A DNA stretch of 64,000 nucleotides, from assembly GCF_000420325.1 (NCBI RefSeq), contig NZ_ATUS01000001.1, forward strand, positions 2,236,463-2,300,462. Reading direction: 5' to 3'. Shown here piece after piece: positions 34,585 through 41,905 of the stretch (the first letter of the stretch is position 1; every line of letters begins with the position of its first letter). The stretch is from Spongiibacter tropicus DSM 19543 (GTDB taxonomy: Bacteria > Pseudomonadota > Gammaproteobacteria > Pseudomonadales > Spongiibacteraceae). Under the pieces are notes generated by a model. The model was not told the origin of the DNA. It saw only the letters and a list, made by a program, of their open reading frames with translations, and searched no databases. The translations under genes were made by a program, and so were the position numbers.

Positions 34585-35256
34585 ATGATTCGTTTGACTA
34601 AACCAGCGCGCCTGGCGGCGCTGATGAGTGCGGCAGTATTTATGGCCGCGTGTAGTATCGATCCGTACACCGGCGAGGAAAAAGCCAGCAACACCGCGAA
34701 AGGGGCGGGTTGGGGTGCTCTCGGTGGTGCCATTCTGGGTGCAGCGGTTTCCGATAAGGATCACCGCGAGCAAGGCGCCTGGATAGGTGCAGCGGCGGGC
34801 GCGGCCGCGGGTGGTGGTTACGGTTACTACATGGACCGCCAAGAAGCCAAATTGCGTGCCCGTCTTGAAGGCACAGGCGTTGGTGTCCAGCGTGTAGGCG
34901 ACAGCATCAAGCTGATTATGCCCGGCAACATCACGTTTGATACCGGCAGCTCTGCGATTCAGGGCGGCTTTACCAGCGTGCTGGACAGCGTCGTGATGGT
35001 GGCCAAGGAGTTCGACAAGACGCTGATGCAAATCAACGGCTACACCGACTCTACCGGCAGCTTCCAGACCAACCAGTCGCTCTCTGAGCAGCGTGCGGGC
35101 AGTGTGGCGAGATACTTCATGAATCAGGGTATTCCTGCCAGTCGTATCCGCTCAACCGGCTACGGTCCACGTGATCCGATTGCCGATAACAGCACGGCGT
35201 CTGGCCGTTCGCAGAACCGCCGCGTAGAAATTGAAATGCTGCCCATGCAGCAGTAA
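34585..35256 (+). CDS. OmpA family lipoprotein, YiaD-like
   Basis: 223 residues. Lipoprotein signal with lipobox VFMAAC (Cys near residue 23), a Gly/Ala-rich glycine-zipper region (about 38-80, with GWGALGGAILGAAVS), then an OmpA-like domain (about 110-215) with MQINGYTDSTGSFQTNQSLS and SQNRRVEIEM. Probably anchors the outer membrane to peptidoglycan. The same architecture as E. coli YiaD. Followed by a weak stem-loop and then the LEA-type lipoprotein gene. Confidence 0.83.
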   Translation: MIRLTKPARLAALMSAAVFMAACSIDPYTGEEKASNTAKGAGWGALGGAILGAAVSDKDHREQGAWIGAAAGAAAGGGYGYYMDRQEAKLRARLEGTGVGVQRVGDSIKLIMPGNITFDTGSSAIQGGFTSVLDSVVMVAKEFDKTLMQINGYTDSTGSFQTNQSLSEQRAGSVARYFMNQGIPASRIRSTGYGPRDPIADNSTASGRSQNRRVEIEMLPMQQ

Positions 35257-35266
35257 TGCTCCGGCA

Positions 35267-35291
35267 GGGGCGCCTCCCGGCGCCCCGTTTC
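35267..35291 (+). terminator. Possible terminator after YiaD-like gene
   Basis: GGGGCGCC (35267-35274) pairs with GGCGCCCC (35279-35286), loop TCCC. The T-run is short and mixed (GTTTCC), so termination may be weak and some transcripts may continue into the next gene. Confidence 0.5.
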
Positions 35292-35324
35292 CCCACCTGA
35301 TATTCCATTCCACAAGGTCTTGTT

Positions 35325-35786
35325 GTGAAAAAACTGTTTCTTTTCCTGGCGACATGGCTGCTGGCTGCCTGTGCGACTTTTAATCCCGTCAGCAAGCCTG
35401 AAGTGGCAATTACCAGCATTAATCTCGGTCCGTCGAATGGTTTGCAGCAGCAGCTGTTGATTGGCTTGCAGCTGGACAACCCCAATGCCTTTGATTTGAA
35501 ACTGGGGCGCCTGCGCTACGACATGCAAATCGCGGGGAGTAAGCTGGCATCCGGGCGCTTCAATGAGGCCATTTCGGTGCCGGCTAATGGGCAAACCGTT
35601 ATCGAAGTTCCGGTGGGCATCAATCTGCTCAGTGGCCTGGGTTTTCTGAAAACCCTGATGACCAGCGCCAGCGATGAACTGGAGTACACGCTTAATCTGA
35701 GTGCGGACGTGGGCAATTTCGGCTTTGGTGATGTCAGTCTGGTGAAAAGCGGGGTGGTCAATATCGGTACCGCCCCCGCCAAATAG
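35325..35786 (+). CDS. LEA type 2 family lipoprotein
   Basis: 153 residues. GTG start with AAGG upstream, lipobox LLAAC (Cys near 16), then one LEA14/WHy-like beta-sandwich domain (about 25-145: SINLGPSNGLQQQLLIGLQL, NPNAFDL). The family includes desiccation-related plant proteins and bacterial periplasmic lipoproteins of unknown function. One base separates its stop from the convergent ParA gene. Confidence 0.7.
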   Translation: MKKLFLFLATWLLAACATFNPVSKPEVAITSINLGPSNGLQQQLLIGLQLDNPNAFDLKLGRLRYDMQIAGSKLASGRFNEAISVPANGQTVIEVPVGINLLSGLGFLKTLMTSASDELEYTLNLSADVGNFGFGDVSLVKSGVVNIGTAPAK

Positions 35787-35787
35787 C

Positions 35788-36582
35788 CTAGCGGCGTTTG
35801 CGGCGCCCTTTGTTGGGTGTCAGGCTGTCGTGAAGTGCCACCAGCTGTTGCGTTAACTTGTGTGACGGCGCCATGTGGATCAGCGGCAGCTGCCGATTGC
35901 GTGATTCCTTCATTTTGACCGAGCTGCTCAGATGGGGCTCAAAAACCGGCAGGCCATCGGCCTTCAGTTTCTCAACCAGTTGCGTGGGCAGGCTCGCCTG
36001 ACTTTGGAACTGGTTAACCACAATACCTTCCAGCGTCAGCCCCGGATTGTGGTCCTCACGAATTTCCTCAACAGTCTCCAGCAGGCCCATCAGTGCGCCC
36101 TGTGAGAAGCTGTCGCAATCAAAAGGAATCAGCAGGCTGTCTGCGGCAATCAACGCGGATCGACTGTAGAAGTTGAGCGCTGGCGGCGTGTCGATGTAGA
36201 TGTACTCATACTCTTTTTCCAGCTCGGCCAGTGCATCGCGCAGCTTGTATATCTTGTGCCGGCTTTCCAGCTCGCGCTCAATCACGGCCAGCTCGGGGCT
36301 GGCGGGCATCAGATAAAGGTTTTCAAATTCGGTTTCGTAAACGCAGTCGCCCGCGTCCTTGCTCTTTTTACCGAACAGGCTCAGTTTCTGCTTAAAGAAA
36401 CTGGCAGCGTTGTCTTCCAGGTCTCGGAATTGCTCACCGACCAGGTATTCGCTGCTATTCCCTTGAATATCGAGATCAATCAGCAGTGTTTTGGCGCCTT
36501 TCCAAGCGCTGATTGCCGCAAGGTTGCAGCTGATACTGGTTTTACCAACACCGCCTTTCTGATTGAAAATCACCCGCTTCAT
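35788..36582 (-). CDS. Orphan ParA family ATPase
   Basis: 264 residues, deviant-Walker A P-loop ATPase. FNQKGGVGKTSISCNLAA (Walker A with the signature Lys) at residues 6-23, acidic LLIDLDIQGNSSEYL, and IYIDTPPAL. No parB, parS-like gene or plasmid marker is adjacent, so it is unlikely to be a plasmid partition gene. Such orphans position proteins inside cells or on the nucleoid in some species (family knowledge). The C terminus is strongly basic (NKGRRKRR). The function here is unknown. Confidence 0.78.
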   Translation of the reverse strand: MKRVIFNQKGGVGKTSISCNLAAISAWKGAKTLLIDLDIQGNSSEYLVGEQFRDLEDNAASFFKQKLSLFGKKSKDAGDCVYETEFENLYLMPASPELAVIERELESRHKIYKLRDALAELEKEYEYIYIDTPPALNFYSRSALIAADSLLIPFDCDSFSQGALMGLLETVEEIREDHNPGLTLEGIVVNQFQSQASLPTQLVEKLKADGLPVFEPHLSSSVKMKESRNRQLPLIHMAPSHKLTQQLVALHDSLTPNKGRRKRR

Positions 36583-36657
36583 TGTCTGGCCCTATTGCAC
36601 ATTGACTGGAGTCATTAATGCTAGCAGCTCTGCGTAAAGCGGGCTACGACTCTGTAC

Positions 36658-36927
36658 TCAGGCGGCGCTTTTGCGCTCGTTGAGCCAGTGTGAAGTGCGA
36701 CCAAAGCCAAGCAGCAGCACGGTGATATAACCCGCGGCGAGCTTGCCTTGGTAGTCTCGGTGTAGCTCTTTGCGGAAAAACAGACACTCACCGAAATGGG
36801 CCGCCAGGAGTGCATAGCCTACCCAGCTGATCCAGTGGCTGTTTTCGCCGACTAGCGGTTGGAAGAAATTGACGACGAATGCCACCCAGAAGAGCAGAGT
36901 GACGGCGTTCATGATACGTAGTCCCAT
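36658..36927 (-). CDS. DUF1145 family membrane protein
   Basis: 89 residues with two hydrophobic helices (about 6-24, 32-49) and a third near 66-76. The DUF1145 (YhhL-type) family is small, membrane-bound and of unknown function. It lies between parA and ribE and is on the opposite strand to ribE. Confidence 0.65.
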   Translation of the reverse strand: MGLRIMNAVTLLFWVAFVVNFFQPLVGENSHWISWVGYALLAAHFGECLFFRKELHRDYQGKLAAGYITVLLLGFGRTSHWLNERKSAA

Positions 36928-37019
36928 AGTTGCCTCGTATTCAGTATTGTTCTTGTTGGCTGGCCGCGCATAATGCAGGGCTGAGGTATTTTGCCGTTTT
37001 ACTGCACAGGGGGCCAGCG

Positions 37020-37643
37020 ATGTATACCGGTATTGTTCATGGGGCGTATCCGCTCAGTGGTTTGACTGAAGAGCCGGGGCTGCGACGCTTTGTTATGGCG
37101 CTGCCAGAGGTGCTGCGCGATGGGCTGGAGATCGGTGCCAGCGTGGGGCTGAACGGCGTGTGCATGACGGTGACACGCATTGAAAATGATCGTGTCCACT
37201 TTGATGCGATGCAGGAGACCCTGTCTTTGACCACGCTTGGGCAGCTTGCCGTCGGCGATCTGGTGAACGTGGAGCGATCCGCCAAACAGGGGGCGGAGAT
37301 CGGGGGGCACCTGATTTCGGGGCATGTGGATGGCCGAGCCGTTGTGACGGCTGTGGAGCGCAGTGAAAATAATCTGACGCTGTTTTTCCAGCTGCCGAAA
37401 ACGCTGGTGAAATATGTGTTTCGCAAGGGCTTTATCGGACTGCACGGCTGCAGCCTTACCGTGGCGAGCATGGACAGTAGTCGCGGGGTATTTTCGGTGT
37501 GTCTGATCCCGGAAACCTTGCGCAGTACCAATCTCGGCGCGCTGTCGGTGGGGGCAGAAGTGAACATCGAAGTGGATCGCCAGACGCAGGTAATTGTTGA
37601 TACGGTCGAGCGGGTATTGGCAGAAAGAGAGGCGGCGCAGTAA
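37020..37643 (+). CDS. ribE: Riboflavin synthase
   Basis: 207 residues. The start MYTGIVHGAYPL matches the family N terminus M-[FY]-T-G-I-V, and two lumazine-synthase-like barrels repeat the motif: residues 1-95 (with GLNGVCMTV) and 96-200 (with GLHGCSLTVASM). The joint VNVERSAKQGAEIGGHLISG is well kept. It joins two molecules of 6,7-dimethyl-8-ribityllumazine to make riboflavin. The ATG at 37020 has GGGGG before it; upstream in-frame codons are not part of the protein. Other rib genes are not in this window. Confidence 0.93.
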   Translation: MYTGIVHGAYPLSGLTEEPGLRRFVMALPEVLRDGLEIGASVGLNGVCMTVTRIENDRVHFDAMQETLSLTTLGQLAVGDLVNVERSAKQGAEIGGHLISGHVDGRAVVTAVERSENNLTLFFQLPKTLVKYVFRKGFIGLHGCSLTVASMDSSRGVFSVCLIPETLRSTNLGALSVGAEVNIEVDRQTQVIVDTVERVLAEREAAQ

Positions 37644-37669
37644 GCTCTGCGCCGCCGCAGCGAGGCTTA

Positions 37670-38797
37670 TTAGGCCTCGGGCATCAGGCTGTTAACGTGC
37701 TCCAGCGCGTCAACATACTCGGTGATCAGGCGGAAGATCACGTTGCGGGTAGATTCCACTTCGTTGATCTGGCCAACCACCTGGCCAACGGGGTTAAATG
37801 CGACCTTCTGGCACTCGCCTACGGCCGCATATTTTGCGGTGCGTCGAATACCGTCACCCGTTACCAGACCCTGCAGCGGCATGCCCAGGGGCTCCGGGTT
37901 GCCGGGGGTCGCCCAGGCGTTGGTCCATTCGTTCTTCAGCATGCGGCAGGGCTTGCCAGTCCAGGAGCGTGAACGCACGGTGTCTTCGCTGGTGGCCTTG
38001 AGCAGAGACTCTTTCTGCGCGGGTTCAGCGTGTGCTTCTTCCACGGTCAGCCACAGAGAGCCGGTCCAGGCGCCAGCACAGCCCATCGCCATCGCTGCCA
38101 GCATTTGTTTGCCGTTGCCGATACCGCCGGCCGCCAGTACGGGAATGCCTTCAGCCGCTGCAACGGCTTGTGGCCAGAACACGATCGAGCCGACATCACC
38201 GGTGTGACCGCCACCCTCGCCACCCTGTGCGATGATGAAGTCGAGACCGGCAGCAACGTGTGATTTGACCTGTTTTACCTTGCCGCACAGCGCGCCTACC
38301 AGGCGGCCGCTGTCTTGGATTTGTTTAACTTTCTCAGCCGGCGGAGTGCCCAGTGCATTGGCGATCAGCTTACACTTCGGGCGGCGCAGTGCTTCTTCCA
38401 GCAGTGGGGTGGCGGTGGCTTCAGTCCAGCCCAGCAGCCCCATGCTCTTGGTGCCGTCTGGCCACTCGGGTACGCCGTGATCAGCCAGCAGTTTTTGTGC
38501 GAATTCGACGTGCTCTTCCGGCACCATGTCCCACAGTTGTTTCTCAAGGTCTTCCGGGCTCATGTCGCCCATGCCTTCGTATTTCTGCGGGATAACAATA
38601 TCGACGCCGTAGGGCAGGTCGCCAATGTGCTCGTCAATCCAGTCCAGTTCTTCTTTCAATTCTTCGGGAGAAAAACCTACCGCACCGAGTACACCAATGC
38701 CGCCGGCCTTGCTGACGGCCACCACCACGTCGCGGCAGTGGGTAAAAGCAAAGATAGGGTATTCAATACCCAGTTTCTTACAAAGTTCCGTTTGCAT
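37670..38797 (-). CDS. NAD(P)H-dependent flavin oxidoreductase (nitronate monooxygenase family)
   Basis: 375 residues from the ATG at 38797. TIM-barrel flavoprotein of the 2-nitropropane dioxygenase/YrpB family: SKAGGIGVLGAVG near the start, IIAQGGEGGGHTGDVGS (FMN-binding Gly and His), and VLAAGGIGNGKQM. The family oxidises nitronates or serves as reductase of enones or acyl-CoA derivatives; in steroid-degrading bacteria a member acts in ring degradation. The substrate here is not known. It is divergent from the ydcH gene. Confidence 0.8.
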   Translation of the reverse strand: MQTELCKKLGIEYPIFAFTHCRDVVVAVSKAGGIGVLGAVGFSPEELKEELDWIDEHIGDLPYGVDIVIPQKYEGMGDMSPEDLEKQLWDMVPEEHVEFAQKLLADHGVPEWPDGTKSMGLLGWTEATATPLLEEALRRPKCKLIANALGTPPAEKVKQIQDSGRLVGALCGKVKQVKSHVAAGLDFIIAQGGEGGGHTGDVGSIVFWPQAVAAAEGIPVLAAGGIGNGKQMLAAMAMGCAGAWTGSLWLTVEEAHAEPAQKESLLKATSEDTVRSRSWTGKPCRMLKNEWTNAWATPGNPEPLGMPLQGLVTGDGIRRTAKYAAVGECQKVAFNPVGQVVGQINEVESTRNVIFRLITEYVDALEHVNSLMPEA

Positions 38798-39023
38798 GAT
38801 GTAACCTCTGTCTGAACGTACTTGTTGTACCTGCACCGCGCAGGTCTGTTGATAGTGGCCGACAGTATTGCCAAGCGCGTGAGCGCCAACAATGGCCTAA
38901 GCTATCAATGCCCAGTGACGAAAAAGATCAGAGGACACGCTGGCCGCGCTTGTTTTACGGGTGATGCCAGAGTAAAAATAGACATTCCGCTGCCTCTCCA
39001 GCCACAGGATCTGGCCCACAACT

Positions 39024-39224
39024 ATGGATAACTGTCTGTCTCCCGCCGGACGTTTGCTGCTCCTTCAACGCCGCCATAGGGCATTGGATGATGAGATCAC
39101 TCAGTTGTCGGAAAACCCCTGGCAAAACCAGTTGCTGTTGCGCCGCCTGAAAAAAGAGAAGCTGATGTTGCGCGATACCATTGAGCGGATGAAGAGCGGC
39201 TTGATTCCCGATATGGATGCCTGA
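39024..39224 (+). CDS. YdcH/DUF465 family small protein
   Basis: 66 residues, mostly helical coiled coil. RHRALDDEITQLSE and LKKEKLMLRDTIERM are the two DUF465 repeats. Function unknown in E. coli and others. No strong ribosome site precedes the ATG. A GacA-type palindrome starts two bases after its stop. Confidence 0.7.
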   Translation: MDNCLSPAGRLLLLQRRHRALDDEITQLSENPWQNQLLLRRLKKEKLMLRDTIERMKSGLIPDMDA

Positions 39225-39228
39225 TGTT

Positions 39229-39246
39229 TGTGAGATATCTCTCACA
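39229..39246 (+). promoter_or_regulatory. GacA/UvrY-type upstream activating palindrome
   Basis: TGTGAG-ATATCT-CTCACA: 18-bp dyad; the arms extend to 9 bp (39227-39248). Published GacA/UvrY boxes that drive csrB, csrC, rsmY and rsmZ have the form TGTRAG-N6-CTTACA (established knowledge). The centre lies about 65 bases before the predicted start of the small RNA below. The alternative is an operator for an unlinked regulator; the spacer is wrong for CRP. Confidence 0.65.
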
Positions 39247-39290
39247 AATCGTGGTGCTTATGGCGACTGTTTTGATTTTTCTAGTAGTGG

Positions 39291-39388
39291 TCTAATTAAA
39301 AACGTCAGGACGACGTCGGCATTCAACGGATTGAGTGCGACAGCGGATGTCAAATATTGTAAAGCCGGTGCCACGCACCGGCTTTTCT
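39291..39388 (+). ncRNA. Candidate CsrB/RsmY-like small RNA with promoter -10
   Basis: Predicted transcript near 39302-39388 after -10 TCTAAT (39291-39296); -35 is poor, as expected for a GacA-activated promoter. Three stem-loops each carry GGA in the loop: ACGTC (39302-39306) with GACGT (39312-39316), loop AGGAC; an 8-bp stem with one G-T pair (39319-39326 with 39331-39338), loop CGGA preceded by A, giving ANGGA; GACA (39339-39342) with TGTC (39348-39351), loop GCGGA. Then a perfect 11-bp terminator stem (39361-39371 with 39375-39385, loop CAC) and TTTT. CsrA/RsmA binds GGA in loops, so this would titrate CsrA under GacS/GacA. At about 87 nt it is shorter than RsmY/Z (about 120 nt). No csrA lies in this window. 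Confidence 0.62.
39361..39388 (+). terminator. Rho-independent terminator of the candidate small RNA
   Basis: A perfect 11-bp stem AAAGCCGGTGC / GCACCGGCTTT with loop CAC, then T-rich sequence. It lies 136 bases past the ydcH stop and ends the predicted RNA; it may also stop ydcH readthrough. Confidence 0.8.
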
Positions 39389-39470
39389 GTTTCTGGCCCT
39401 CGTGCACCAGCGTTGCTCCGCGCTAAGCGAGCCCTTACACTCGCGATTCCTCGCAAGATTGTTTATCACC

Positions 39471-40235
39471 ATGTCTGACCGCAATTTCGACGGTATTGCC
39501 CAGCGCTTCCACCGCAATATTTATCACAGCCCAAAAGGTGAGCTGCGTTTGGCCAGTTGTCGCCGGGAACTGCAAGAGCAATTGCCGGAACGCCTGCTGG
39601 CGCCTGATATCCGGGTTTGGGATGCCGGCGGAGGGATCGGCCAGATGTCGGCCGACTGTCTGGAGCGAGGGCAGTCGGTAGTACTCAATGACGTGTCGGG
39701 CGATATGTTGGCACTGGCCGCGACGGAACTCGCGGTATACTCCGACAGTGGCCAGTTGTCGCTGGTTCAGTCGCCCATTCAGGCGTTAGCCATCGATGCG
39801 CCGTTTGACCTGGTGATTTGTCACGCCGTGCTGGAATGGGTGGGCGATATGGAGGCGGTGCTGGACGCTCTCACCGATGGAATGGCGCCTGACGGTTATA
39901 TGTCGTTGATGTTCTACAATCTCAATGCCTTGATTATAGGGAATATGATCAAGGGTAATCTCTACAAGCTGCGAGACGAAGACTTTGCCGGGCATCCCGG
40001 TGGGCTGACCCCTCCAAAGCCGAGAGATCCGGTAGAGGTGATTAATGCATTGCAGGCACGGGGGTTGGAAATTGTCGCGCGTCGGGGTGTGCGTCTAAGT
40101 TACGACATGATGTCGAGAAGCCTGAGGGCGGAGCGCAGTGTTGACGATATGCTCGCTATTGATTGGCAATACGGCGCCCGCGAGCCATTCTGGGCTCTCG
40201 GGCGCTACGTGCACCTGTTATGCCGACGCGCCTGA
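39471..40235 (+). CDS. cmoM: tRNA 5-carboxymethoxyuridine methyltransferase CmoM
   Basis: 254 residues from the ATG at 39471. SAM motif I VWDAGGGIGQMS, the start MSDRNFDGIAQRFHRNIY, and SLMFYNLNAL are the marks of CmoM (formerly SmtA), which methylates the cmo5U34 wobble base in tRNA. The end GRYVHLLCRR corresponds to the family's conserved C terminus. No overlap with the candidate small RNA. Convergent with the Mpo1-like gene (3-base gap). Confidence 0.88.
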   Translation: MSDRNFDGIAQRFHRNIYHSPKGELRLASCRRELQEQLPERLLAPDIRVWDAGGGIGQMSADCLERGQSVVLNDVSGDMLALAATELAVYSDSGQLSLVQSPIQALAIDAPFDLVICHAVLEWVGDMEAVLDALTDGMAPDGYMSLMFYNLNALIIGNMIKGNLYKLRDEDFAGHPGGLTPPKPRDPVEVINALQARGLEIVARRGVRLSYDMMSRSLRAERSVDDMLAIDWQYGAREPFWALGRYVHLLCRRA

Positions 40236-40238
40236 AAC

Positions 40239-40697
40239 TCAGTGGCGGTAGCGGATGCCGAGTTTGTCAAAGACCGCGCCGAGAATCCAAAGTGGGCCAA
40301 TCAGCAGAAACAGAACATCGGTAAAGAATGAAGGCTTTTGTGCTTCAGCTTTATGTCCGACAAACTGCAGGAACCAGGCAACAATCCAGATGATTGCCGC
40401 GGGAATCCACATCGCCAGCGCTACATGCTGTTGGTAGGCGACAATCCCTGCGGCCATCGCCAGCACCAGCGGTAACATACCCAGTGCCAGCTTGCTTGAC
40501 AGGTAGCCGTAGAAAAACATCGCGGCAATCAGCGTCAATTGCCCGAGATTGGCCGGTGTGCCCGGAATGGGGACAAGCCAGAGCAGCGCTACTGTGGTTA
40601 CCGCAATGGCGGGTACACACCAGTAGTGTATTTGTTTGTTGCGGGGATTTTGGTGGGCATCGCTATATTCATCGAGCCACTGTTCCAGAGTGCGCAT
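40239..40697 (-). CDS. Mpo1/DUF962 family membrane protein
   Basis: 152 residues from the ATG at 40697. Starts MRTLEQWLDEYSDAHQNPRN, a conserved DUF962 sequence, followed by four or five hydrophobic segments and the late His (VGHKAEAQKPSFF). In yeast Mpo1 is an Fe-dependent 2-hydroxy fatty acid dioxygenase of the ER, and bacterial members (YGL010w-like) are presumed similar. Function here is inferred from family only. Confidence 0.78.
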   Translation of the reverse strand: MRTLEQWLDEYSDAHQNPRNKQIHYWCVPAIAVTTVALLWLVPIPGTPANLGQLTLIAAMFFYGYLSSKLALGMLPLVLAMAAGIVAYQQHVALAMWIPAAIIWIVAWFLQFVGHKAEAQKPSFFTDVLFLLIGPLWILGAVFDKLGIRYRH

Positions 40698-40796
40698 GGG
40701 AATCTCTCGTCGCAAATGATTACAACGCACAACCATACAAACTGTGCATTGCTGTTGGCAATGACTGCACTGACACCCTTTTGTGTGGCGCTGGGG

Positions 40797-41171
40797 TCAG
40801 TCCTTGGGCAAATCAATGCGAATGTAGCGGCGTTTGCGTATTTTTCCGCTCAGCCAGGCGGCCAAGTCCAATAAACGCATCTGTAAGCCATATTTTTTCA
40901 ACAGCTGACGATGGGCTTCTCCGGCGTCTGTGTCGTCAAGGACAAAGCCCTGCGCAGCAATTTCAGGCCCCAAGGGCTTCCCGGTGACGGTACAGGGAGC
41001 CAGTCTGATGTCGGCAAAGTTGCGGAGTCGTTTGATTTTTCCCGCCTTACCTTCTGAGACGACAAAGAGTTGATGAGCGTCGCCCGCGGCCCATACGGGT
41101 GTGGCGACCCAGCTGCCATCGCGTTTGCGGGTGCTGAGTAAAAGGTAGGACTGCGTGTGGAGTGTCTGCAT
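40797..41171 (-). CDS. PPOX/pyridoxamine-5-phosphate-oxidase-like flavin or F420 oxidoreductase
   Basis: 124 residues, small split-barrel protein. SYLLLSTRKRDGSWVATPVW, LFVVSEGKAGKIKRLRNF and IRLAPC are the usual PPOX class F420-type signs: a positive strand after R-D-G and the K-x-x-R-L-R-N motif. Not enough to fix the cofactor or substrate. It lies after the terminator for the micro-protein genes, so it may have its own promoter. Confidence 0.68.
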   Translation of the reverse strand: MQTLHTQSYLLLSTRKRDGSWVATPVWAAGDAHQLFVVSEGKAGKIKRLRNFADIRLAPCTVTGKPLGPEIAAQGFVLDDTDAGEAHRQLLKKYGLQMRLLDLAAWLSGKIRKRRYIRIDLPKD

Positions 41172-41197
41172 GGCTCGCCTCTTGTGAAGCGAAGAGA

Positions 41198-41233
41198 AAA
41201 ACAGAAAGCCGCCCGCTGTGCAATAGCGGGCGG
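41198..41233 (-). terminator. Rho-independent terminator after the micro-protein genes
   Basis: Stem CCGCCCGCT (41209-41217) with AGCGGGCGG (41225-41233), loop of 7, followed on the minus strand by a T-rich stretch (CTTTCTGTTTTTC). It ends the 41642-41386 transcript. Confidence 0.75.
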
Positions 41234-41385
41234 ATGGCTCGGCGTGATGACGATGTTCAGTAGCCTTGCCGCAGGACGGGTAGTCGGTCCTGTTTAGCGG
41301 TGATCACTGTGCGGTACTGGATGAACGGTGTGCACAGTTTGTTGCCTGTCGATAGTGATGACTTAGCGTCGGTGGTGATTACGGT

Positions 41386-41484
41386 TTACAGTGCCATCAG
41401 GCAGACGCTAAGGCCTGCAGTAACAATGCCTAACAGGCCAAGGCGTGCACCGATGTCGGCAGCGACTTCAATCTTGTGGCTCAT
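41386..41484 (-). CDS. Micro-protein, downstream copy of a tandem paralogous pair
   Basis: 32 residues: MSHKIEVAADIGARLGL followed by a hydrophobic stretch ending SVCLMAL. AGGAGAG lies 7 bases before the ATG. It shares MSH, the segment A-D-x-x-A-R, I-V-x-A-G and the ending C-L-x-A-L with the 40-residue protein encoded just upstream (12 of the last 24 residues identical). The last roughly 20 residues could span the membrane. No known family is recognised. The two genes are separated by 35 bases and likely share one promoter and terminator. Confidence 0.6.
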   Translation of the reverse strand: MSHKIEVAADIGARLGLLGIVTAGLSVCLMAL

Positions 41485-41519
41485 GGTCTCTCTCCTATGG
41501 AGTTGCGGATTTCGTTTGC

Positions 41520-41642
41520 TTACAGTGCAACCAGGCAGGCAATGAAGCCGGCGGCAACAATGGCGGCCATGGCAACACGTGCGGCAACGTCGGCAATGGC
41601 TTCGGCTTTGTTTACTTCTTGAATGCTAATGCTGTGGCTCAT
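41520..41642 (-). CDS. Micro-protein, upstream copy of a tandem paralogous pair
   Basis: 40 residues: MSHSISIQEVNKAEAIADVA then ARVAMAAIVAAGFIACLVAL. AGGAGAA precedes the ATG with normal spacing. A polar or amphipathic N-terminal half is followed by about 22 small hydrophobic residues, consistent with one membrane helix or a surface-active peptide. Both copies have a ribosome site, distinct stops and conserved sequence, so chance is unlikely. Candidates for function are a stress peptide, a small toxin-like peptide or a small regulatory subunit; none is demonstrated. Confidence 0.62.
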   Translation of the reverse strand: MSHSISIQEVNKAEAIADVAARVAMAAIVAAGFIACLVAL

Positions 41643-41677
41643 GGTGTTTCTCCTGTGTTTGTCTTGATGACGGGGTC

Positions 41678-41684
41678 AGTATAG
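41678..41684 (-). promoter_or_regulatory. -10 box (CTATACT) before the micro-protein genes
   Basis: CTATACT on the minus strand, about 36 bases before the upstream ATG, fits the extended -10 favoured by sigma-S and also read by sigma-70. No good -35 is present at the usual distance. The 220 bases further upstream (41685-41905) are AT-rich, with no gene seen. Confidence 0.35.
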
Positions 41685-41905
41685 GGAGAACAGGCCATAA
41701 ACGGGGTTACAGGCAAGTTGATCAATCTCGCGCGTCAGCGACGAAATATGACGAAATTTAAGCTGGGATTTTTGATAAAAAACCAATAAAAACAGTAGGT
41801 TAGTGGTTTTCTAAGCAAAAGTTCACAATGCGGTAAAGGTCCTGCAATCATGGCACTTTGCTTAAATTGTTGTAATACAAGGAAAAATGCCGCTGTCACT
41901 AGGGT

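Noticed and set aside
39227-39248. CRP site at the palindrome after ydcH
   Set aside because: The spacer between TGTGA and TCACA is 8 bases, not 6; the pattern fits the GacA/UvrY dyad better.
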